Assembly: GCA_964640225.1 (NCBI GenBank)
Contig: CAZXFI010000018.1
Span: forward strand, 1 to 12,634
Direction: 5' to 3'
Length of the DNA stretch: 12,634 nucleotides
Source of the DNA: JAGLWW01 sp964640225
Lineage (GTDB): Archaea > Aenigmatarchaeota > Aenigmatarchaeia > PWEA01 > JAGHBM01
Below, in pieces: positions 1 through 9,000 of the stretch. A program made the position numbers and the translations under genes. Numbering within the stretch: the stretch's first letter is position 1; every line of letters starts with the position of its first letter. The notes under the pieces are model-generated. The model did not search any database. It was not told the origin of the DNA and saw nothing but the letters and a program-made list of their open reading frames with translations.

Positions 1-3000
1 CCCAGAGGCAGATTTATTTCGGTCAGACAACCGACTGGTTCAACTACAACAACGATACCTCGGGCGGGGTGTGGTTGAATACCTCTTCAGGCAGCGGAAT
101 AACCATTATAAGGGAATTTTTGAACATGAGCCAGAATCTTTTGTATTGGAAAGACAACTCTTCCTCAGCCGCCACAGCCACCTACAACGTGAGCGGTTTG
201 CTTCCGGATACCTATTATAATATTTACAATGATTCGGTGCTTGTAGATACCCTGAAAACAAATTCTTCGGGAACGCTTCCTTCATTTGATATATATCTGG
301 GTTCGGAGCATGAGATAAAGCTGGAAAGGGATTCAATAGCCCCGAAGTACTGGGACAACTCAACAAATTCCACTCTTGCAGGAGAGCCTGTTCTTTTCAG
401 CTTGAGGTGGACAGACAACGCCAACTTAAGCGGCTACATTTTCAGCCTTTGTAATGGGACATGGAACGGAACGGATTGCCCTTTAAAGGGGATTTCCCTG
501 TCAGACAACGAGTCATTTGAAAGCGACTTGGGGAATTGGACCGACCAGGAAGGCATAGACCCGGATGCGGAATGCGACTGGATTAGGGATACTGACGGAA
601 CCACATCCATCGGGACAGGACCGCAGCCCCAGGGCAGCGCCGACGGCGCCGACGGCGAATATTACATATACGTGGAAACCTCAAGCGGACAAGGTTGCTA
701 TAACTCAGGAGAAGAAGCAATGGTGGTTTTTGACAGGGAAATAACTTTCGGAGGTAACTCGGGCGACAAGATAGACTTCTATGTTCACCAGTACGGTGAC
801 AACATGGGCACTTTGCATCTTGAACATAATTTAAGCGGTGAATGGGTGAGCATTTTCAACTGCACCAACGATAGCGACAGCTGGAATCTAAAAAGCATAG
901 ACCTTTCTGGTCTCTCGGGAAAGGGTCATCTCAGATTCAGGAACGTTGCTGCCGGAGGCTTTGAGGGAGATGTTGCCCTGGACGTACTGGATGTAAACAT
1001 AGGAACTAGCGGAGACTGGCAGAACGACACTTGGAGCGTCTTCTCCTTCGGAGGAACGGAAGACTGGTCAAACGTTACCGGAACCATAAATTCAACCGTG
1101 GGGGGCAAAATAGCCTGGAGAGTTTATGCAAACGATTCGGAAAACAACTGGAACGTATCTGAAAACTACAGCTTCACTTCAACGAATCTGGCACCTCCCG
1201 GAATTTTCGTGCTCAATCCGGAGAACATGACATACAACTCGCTGCCGATAGACCTTAACGTGACGACAAACGAGACCGCGGAGTGGTGCGGCTGGAACCT
1301 CAACGACACGGGCTCCAACACCACGATGTCGGGCTCCGGCACGACCTGGTGGTCTTCCATATACTCGGCACAGGGCACGCACCGTCTCTACGTTTACTGC
1401 AACGATTCTTCGGGAGACATGGGAGTAAACTCAACGGTATGGTTTACTTTAGATTCTGAATACCCGAAAATATACTGGGAATATCCCACGCCTCCGGACG
1501 GGAACGTTACAAACAACGACTGGGTGGCTCTTAATACCACTATAACTGACAACCTGGGCAATACTTCCGCGTTGTTTAATTGGAACCACTCGCTAAGAGG
1601 CTACTGGTCTTTTGATTATTATAACGCCACGGGAGTTTATGACAACTCCTCTTACGGGAACTTCGGAGCCTTTGGAGGCAGCGGTCCGGACACCTACGAC
1701 TTGACAACAGGAAAATATGGAAAGGGTCTGGAGCTTGACGGAACAGATGATTATGTTAACGCAAGCGATTCGGATGTACTGGATTTAACAAGTTTTTCCG
1801 TGGAATTATGGCTAAAGGCGAAATCCAACCGCGGTGTCAAAAGTGTTCTAAGCAAGGGAGGAAACTACCAGATAATCTGGGACAACAACACGGGAAAACT
1901 GAATTTTTATATTTCAAGGGGGGCCACAAGCATTGACGAAAAATGGTCGTTGGAAGGAGACGAGGAAGGCATTAACCTTGGCTGGTCAGTGTCCTCGGCG
2001 GGGGACGTCAACGGCGACGGCTACGACGACATAATTGTGGGAGCGCCCTATTACAACACTTCGCCTTCGGGAGACAGGGAGGGAAAGGCATGGGTTTATC
2101 TGGGAAACGCTACCGGAATTGAGGAAACACCGACATGGTCCAAAGAAGGGGACCAGTACCGGGCACAGTTCGGTTATTCTGTGTCCTCGGCGGGGGACGT
2201 CAACGGCGACGGCTACGACGACGTGCTGATAGGCGCAAGATGGTACGATAACGGACAGAGCAATGAGGGCAGGGCCTACGTTTTCTTGGGAAACGCAACA
2301 GGAGTGGAGGACAATGAGAACTGGACCGGAGAGCCCAATCAGGCTTCCGCGTATTATGGAGAGGCGGTATCCTCGGCAGGGGACGTCAACGGCGACGGCT
2401 ACGACGACATAATCGTGGGAGCACCTCTTTACACCTATATGTTTTCAAATGAAGGCAGGGTTTACGTTTACCACGGAAGTTCCTCCGGAGTGGAGAGCTC
2501 CGCGAGCTGGACAGAGGAGTCGGGTCAGAGCAGCGCCCAGATGGGCAAGGGCCTTTCCTCGGCAGGGGACGTCAACGGCGACGGCTACGATGACGTGCTG
2601 GTGGCGGCCCCTTACTATGACAACGGGGAAACGGACGAAGGCAAGGCATGGGTTTATCTGGGCGGTTCAAGCGGTTTGGAGAGCACGGCAGTTTGGACTG
2701 GAGAATCTGACATGGAAGATTCATGGTACGGTCACTTTCCTTCCTCTGCGGGAGACGTCAACGGCGACGGCTACGATGACATAATAATAGGGGCGGAAGG
2801 CTATGAAAATCCAACCACTCTGGAAGGCAAGGCATGGGTTTACCTGGGAAACTCCACGGGAGTTGAAGACACTGAAGTATGGTCCAGGGAAGGAGGTTCA
2901 TCATCCGCCCGTTTCGGGAATTCCGTGTCTGCAGGAGATGTCAACGGAGACGGCTATGACGACATTATAGTGGGCTCTTATCAGTATTTCAACGCCAGGG

Positions 3001-6000
3001 GCAGGTTTTATATTTTCCTGGGCCAATCATCTGGAGTAAGCACGGGTTACCTAACTTACAAGGAAGGCGAGCAGTACTATTGTCAATTCGGAAAGTCCGT
3101 CTCAACGGCAGGAGACGTCAACGGAGACGGCTACGACGACGTGCTGATAGGTGCCGACGAATATGACGGGGGCGAAGACAATGAAGGCAAAGTTTATGTC
3201 TACCTGAGCAACTCGTCCTTCTTTGTACAGGCGGATTTGCCCGCGGAAAACGAGTGGCATCACGTCGTCGGGATTTACAACGCTTCTTCACTGAACCTTT
3301 ATCTTGATTCTGTTCTTGAAAGCTCAGCGTCCGTTTCAGTTACTCCGAGTACGAACAATGAGCCTCTCTTAATTGGAGGCAGAAAAAATGAGATTCTCGG
3401 ATTTTTCGCTTCCGAAAGATTTTTCAACGGGACATTGGACGAGGTCCGCTTACACAATCGCGCGCTGAGCCCCCAGGAAATCAACGCCTCCTACCACAAC
3501 AAAATTTACAGGCTGCACGCGAACATGACCTCGCTCGCGGACGGAATTTACGATTACGAGGCATGGGCTATTGACTCGGCCGGAAACATAAACAAGACCT
3601 CCAGGAATATAACGGTTGACTCCACCGATGCCCCGAAATACTGGGACGAATCAACCAATTCAACCCTTGCGGGAGAGCCAGTTCTTTTCAGTCTGAGGTG
3701 GACCGACACGGTCGGCCTGAGCTCCTACGTGTTCAGCCTGGACAACTGCACTAGTTCTTTCGTGAACGTAAGCACCGGCTCTCTCTCCAGTACGGAGGAC
3801 TGGTCCAACGTAACGCAGGTTATAAACGAAACGGAAGGTTGTATAATAAGGTGGAAGGTTTATGCCAACGACACTGCGGACAACTGGAACGTCTCGGAGA
3901 ACTACAGTTTTTCTGCCAGCAGCTCGGAGTGCGGCTCTTACTTAAACAGCGACACGTATATGGACAAGGATGTGGTCGGGTGCGAAGACACCGTATTTTA
4001 CATAAACGCTTCTAACATAACCCTGGACTGCAATGGGCATTACTTACAGAGCGACGGGTCTTACGCCATAAACAGCACAGGCTTTGACAACGTGACCGTG
4101 AAGAACTGCAATATAAGCGTCAACTGGTACGGAATTTTCCTGAACAATTCAAACAACGGGACATTAGAAAACAACACCTTGGAATTAAGCGGTTACTATG
4201 GCATTTTCCTTTCAAACAGCTCTTTCAACAACATAACAGGCAACAGGCAAAATGTAAGCAACGGGGCAATTCATTTGGTTTCTAACTCTGGCAATAACAG
4301 AATCTTGGACAACAATATGACAGCGGAAGGTTCTTACGGTTTATGGATTGACACGAGCTCCAACAACACCATATCAGGCAACAACGCAACAGCAGACTGG
4401 TACGCAATTTATTCAACATCCAGCTCTTACAACAACTTCACAGGCAACAACCTGGTATCAACTTATTACTATGCGATTCGTCTAAGCTCGGGATACGAAA
4501 ACAATTTGATTGACAACAACATAACGGGCAATAACTACGGAGTCTATATCTACAATAGTTACGGAAGCAGAATAGAGGGCGGCTCAATAAAAGCCAATAC
4601 AAGGGATTATTACCTCAACGGCGCGGTTTCAAACAACTCTTTCCGCAACACAAACTTCACGGCTCCCAGAGAAATATACTTCTGGGATACAAACAGCTGG
4701 TTCAACTACAACAACGACTCCTCGGGCGGGGTATGGCTCAACTCGTCTTCCGATTCCAGCTACAGAACCGTGACCAGAGAGCTGTCAAACATAAACCAGA
4801 CCCTCGTTCAGTGGAACGATTCCTCATCTTCTTCAATGACCGCGACCTACAAGATAAGCGGGCTTAAAGCAGATACTTATTACGATGTATTCAACGACTC
4901 AATTCTGTCTTATAAACTGCAGACAAACTCTTCAGGAAACCTTCCAAGCTTTGAAATTTACCTGAGCTCGGAGCACGAGGTAAAGGTACAGGAAGACAAG
5001 ACGCCTCCTTCCATAAAAATACAAAGCCCCCAAAACGCAAGCTACGGATCCCTTCCCATAGATCTTAACGCAACAACTGATGAAAACGCAAGCTGGTGCG
5101 GCTGGAACCTCAACGGCACGGGCTCCAATGCAACAATGACCAACTCCTCGCCTACAAACTGGCATGATGCGATAGAAAGCTCAGCTGAGGGCACCCAGCA
5201 CCTTTACGTTTACTGCAACGACTCCTCGGGAAACATGGGCTCCAATACATCGGTTTATTTCACTTACGATTTCACGTCCCCGAAGTACTGGGACAACTCA
5301 ACCAACTCCACCCATGCAGGGAAGCCTGTTCTTTTCAGCTTGAGGTGGACTGACAATTCCGAACTCAACTCATACGTGTTCAGCCTGGACAACTGCACCG
5401 GTTCTTTCGTGAACGTCACGAACGGCTCTCTTTCCAGTACGGAGGACTGGTCCAACGTCACGGAGGCGGTAAACGGCACAATAGGTTGCACAATAAGATG
5501 GAAGGTTTACGCCAACGACTCTGCGGACAACTGGAACGTATCTGAAAACTACAGTTTTATAACAACGGACGGATACGAGCCTAAAATATACTGGGAGGAC
5601 CCCACGCCCCCGGACGGGAACGTGACTGATAAAGATTGGGTTTACCTGAACACAACAATAACGGACGATTCAAATACATCGGCTTTTATAGACTGGAACT
5701 ACGCCTTGGCCGGTTACTGGAGCTTTGAGTACTACAACGCCACGGGGGTTTATGACAACTCTTCTTACCAGAACTTCGGAACCTTTGGAGGTAGCGGTCC
5801 GGACGCCTCCGATTTGACAACAGGAAAATACGGAAAGGGTCTGGAGCTTGACGGGACAGACGATTACGTGGACTGCGGCAACGGTTCAAGCCTGGACATA
5901 GCCGGAGACCTGACTATAGAAGCATGGGTGTACCCCGTGGGTCCGGGAGACAGCAGCTATCCTAGAATAGTGGACAAGTCTGACGGAGTTGCAGCCTCGT

Positions 6001-9000
6001 CAGACGGTTACAAAATATATACGAGAAGCGCGTCCGGTTACACGTTAACACTGGCCGCGGGAGGGGCTTCACAGACTTCTACGGGAAGCTTGGATCTGGA
6101 TGAGTGGAACTACATGGCTTTTGTTATCAACGGGACGTACTGGAAGCTGTTCTTAAACGGAAACTGGGAGGATTGGAGCGAAAGTGCCCTTCCAACATCC
6201 GTGACAAATAGCCTGAACATAGGGGATTCACCGGTTGACAGCAGGCATTTCAACGGAACAGTGGACGAAGTCCGCATACACGATCGCGCACTTTCAGCGC
6301 AGGAGATAAACGCCTCTTATAACAACAAAATACACCGGCTGGAAAACAACTTCACAAACTTGACATCGGGGCAGATTTACTATTATACGGCATGGGCCGT
6401 GGATTCCAACGGGAACATGAACTCGTCATCTAGGAACGTTTCCAGAAACGTGTCATGCTATATAGACAGTCCGAGTGTTCTGAATTCCAACCTTTACTGC
6501 GCTGAAAACCTTACCGTCACAAGCTCCGGAAGACTGGATACGCAGGGCTATAACGTCACCGTAGGAAATTATGCAAGCGTTTACGGAAACCTTTCGCCGA
6601 GTTCAAGCAACATAACCGCCGGCAGCGGATTGGTTTTGTACGCCGGAGGCATTGTTAACGGAGGCTCTGGCCCGCATGAATTTGGTTCTATTGTAATAAA
6701 AACAAGCGGAAGCTATACCGCCACTTCAGGGATAACCAAGATGAATGGAAATGTAACAAACGACGGAACCTTTACGCACAATTCAGGAACGGTAATAGTC
6801 GCGGAAAATGCAACCTTTGACATGGACACCACCGCGAACAGTCTTTACAACCTGACTGTGGAGGAAAACAAGAAGCTGACAATGGAAGGATACTTGAACG
6901 CAAAGGGAAGCTACAACATAAACGGTATCCTGGAAAACAATAATCTGATATATTACACGGGAACCAGCACGGACTGGTTATTTTTCGGCGACAACGGAAA
7001 ATTTGAAGGTACGAACACCCTGGGGCTGGAGACAGGAGTTGACATAAACCTGCCCGAGATAACCCAGTCCCGCGGGCTTTACAGGCTTCAGGTGAGCTAC
7101 GGAACAGACCGCAACGTTACGATGACAGGGAACATCTACGTCGGCGAGGACATGTTTGTTTCCCATTCCGGCGGGGATTACAACAGGGGGTTTGACACAA
7201 ACGGTTACAATCTCACGGTGTCAGGAGACCTTTCAATAGGCCGTAAAGAAAACGGAACTCTTTACCTGGACTCCGGCACGCATTCAGTTGGTGGCGACGT
7301 TATCATTTACGGCAACGGCACGATTCACGGAGGCTCTTCCTACGTGTCCTTCGGTTCACTTAACATATCAGCGAGCGGAACTTACGAGGCAACCAGCGAT
7401 ACAACCGTTGTGAACGGTAACTGGAACAGCACCGGCGGAACTTTTACTCACAACAGCGGAAAAGTCCTGTTCTCCAGGTTCAGTTCGGATGCCACACTTG
7501 ATGGGGACCCCGTATTTTACAGGGTGGAGTTTAACAACAGCGGGTATAACATAACAGCCTACAAGTTTGACGCCTCCGGCATGGCGGTTACCAACGGAAA
7601 CGTTATACTAAGCGGAACTTCGGAAGGCGACATAGGAAGCTCTTCCATGAATTACACCCAGACCGGCGGGTCTTTGGATGATGTTGGCAGCACGGATTAT
7701 ATTGAAGTTTCAAACGTCAACATAACAGGGGGATATTTCTCTCCCCAGTGGTTTGATTACCACGGAAACATAAGCATAACCGGCGGCACAATTTACGGAG
7801 GCGTTTTCAGCGCAAAGGGAAGTTATCAGACCTTTTACACAACGGAAGAAACAAGGTTTTATTTTTACGTTAACGGCCTGAATACATACCTGAAACTTTT
7901 ATCAGACGTTGACCTGAATGACAGGCCGGCCATAGTATACAATTACAACGACACTCTGGACCTGAACGGTTACAATCTCAGCACAAGTTACAGGGTAATG
8001 GCTACAAAATACTACGGCACAGACTCCTACAACCAGACCATACTTACGCCTTCCGGAAGCTCAATCAACACGGGCGAGCTTCTTGTGGGAACCGATGCGG
8101 GAGGAGGTCAGGGAAATATGGCCGTTGTGGGAACACCGGATTCCGGCTGGGTTCTTAACGCCAATGAGGTTATTGTGGACGGATTTTCCGGAGGGGTGCT
8201 GAATCTGCCCAGCGCTTCCGGCTCCGCTAACGTAACAGGAAAAGTTGAAATCAGGAATACGGGAGGGCCTAACAGTGGACTGGTTAACGGAAGCGACGGG
8301 GACTACCATTTCGGCCTTCTTAACATAACTTCAGGAGGGGAGTACAGCGCAACTTCAGGAAAGACAATCATGTATGGAAATTTCACAAACGGCGGAAATT
8401 TCACTCACAATGGCGGAACTGTGATAGTCGCGGAAAACGCCACATTTGATACAGGCGGCACGGGGGCCGGTCGTTTATTCTACAACCTCACGGTAAACGA
8501 AAACAAGAAACTGACAGCAGTTACAGACATGGCGGTGAGCAAGGGAAGCTATAACATAAACGGAATTCTTTACACCGATGACACTGTTTATTACACCGAT
8601 TATTCCGGGGAATCGGGAGAGGACTGGCTGTTCTTCGGCTCCAACGGGAAATTTGAAGGCTCCCACACCCTGGCACCGGAAACAGGTATAAACGTAAACC
8701 TGCCCGAGATAACACAGTCCAGGGGCTTGTGGAATTTAAACGTAGGTTACGCTAGTGTAGACCACAATATAACGATGACAGGAAACGTTTTTGTAGGAAA
8801 TGACTTGCACATTTACACCGGAGGCAGCAGCAAGTATTACAGGGCATTGGACACAAACGGTTTCAACCTTACCGTAACGGGAGACACGACCGTGGGAAAT
8901 CTTGCAAACGGCGACATAATATACCTGGGAGCAGGAGTGCACAGTCTAACAGGGGACGTTGAAGTAAAAAACAACGGAACAATCTACTTGGAGGGAGACG

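Larger units (their letters stand above)
1464..3629 (+). other. LamG module D1, split by an FG-GAP propeller (residues 488-1209)
   Basis: The order is a linker (KIYWEYPTPPDGNVT), then LamG from GYWSF at 1599, then a short FN3-like tail (AWAIDSAGN) to 3629. LamG landmarks are LDGTDDYV, the VELWLKA strand, the EWHHVVGIYN strand with LYLD, and the closing FNGTLDEVRLHNRALS. LamG half one is residues 533-644 and half two is 1071-1171. Together they make 213 residues, matching the uninterrupted copies (209, 217 and 210). The gap holds a complete propeller. LamG/Laminin_G_3 jelly rolls bind glycans, other proteins and often calcium in extracellular proteins; the ligand here is unknown. Nucleotides 3474-3574 are nearly identical to the matching part of D4. 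Confidence 0.9.

Noticed and set aside
480..1019. Transposon or intein as the cause of the B1 length increase
   Set aside because: No transposase, terminal repeats or intein splice motifs are present; the segment reads as a folded MAM-like domain in frame.
2035..2784. Two open + strand frames (2035-2229 and 2449-2784) over the propeller
   Set aside because: They are out of phase with the long frame, and their Thr/Arg-rich products are simply frame-shifted readings of the repeated DVNGDGYDD DNA. The long frame gives a recognisable fold.
1989..3140. Possible CRISPR-like or satellite array (42-base similar units about 186 bases apart)
   Set aside because: Spacing is far too long for CRISPR, the spacers are themselves homologous, and every unit is in phase and encodes an FG-GAP blade.
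1935..3212. Calcium loops read as dockerin or EF-hand repeats
   Set aside because: The D-x-N-x-D-G motif is shared, but there are seven units of 59-64 residues with FG-like turns and beta-strands, not paired helical 22-residue dockerin segments.
1935..3212. A true integrin alpha chain
   Set aside because: Only the propeller is integrin-like. No thigh, calf or transmembrane segments follow; LamG resumes straight after. Integrin-like FG-GAP propellers are widespread in microbes.
3927..4670. Beta-helix as an active polysaccharide lyase or hydrolase
   Set aside because: The rungs are visible but I saw no catalytic signature; the Asn-ladder NosD pattern fits structural or binding use better.
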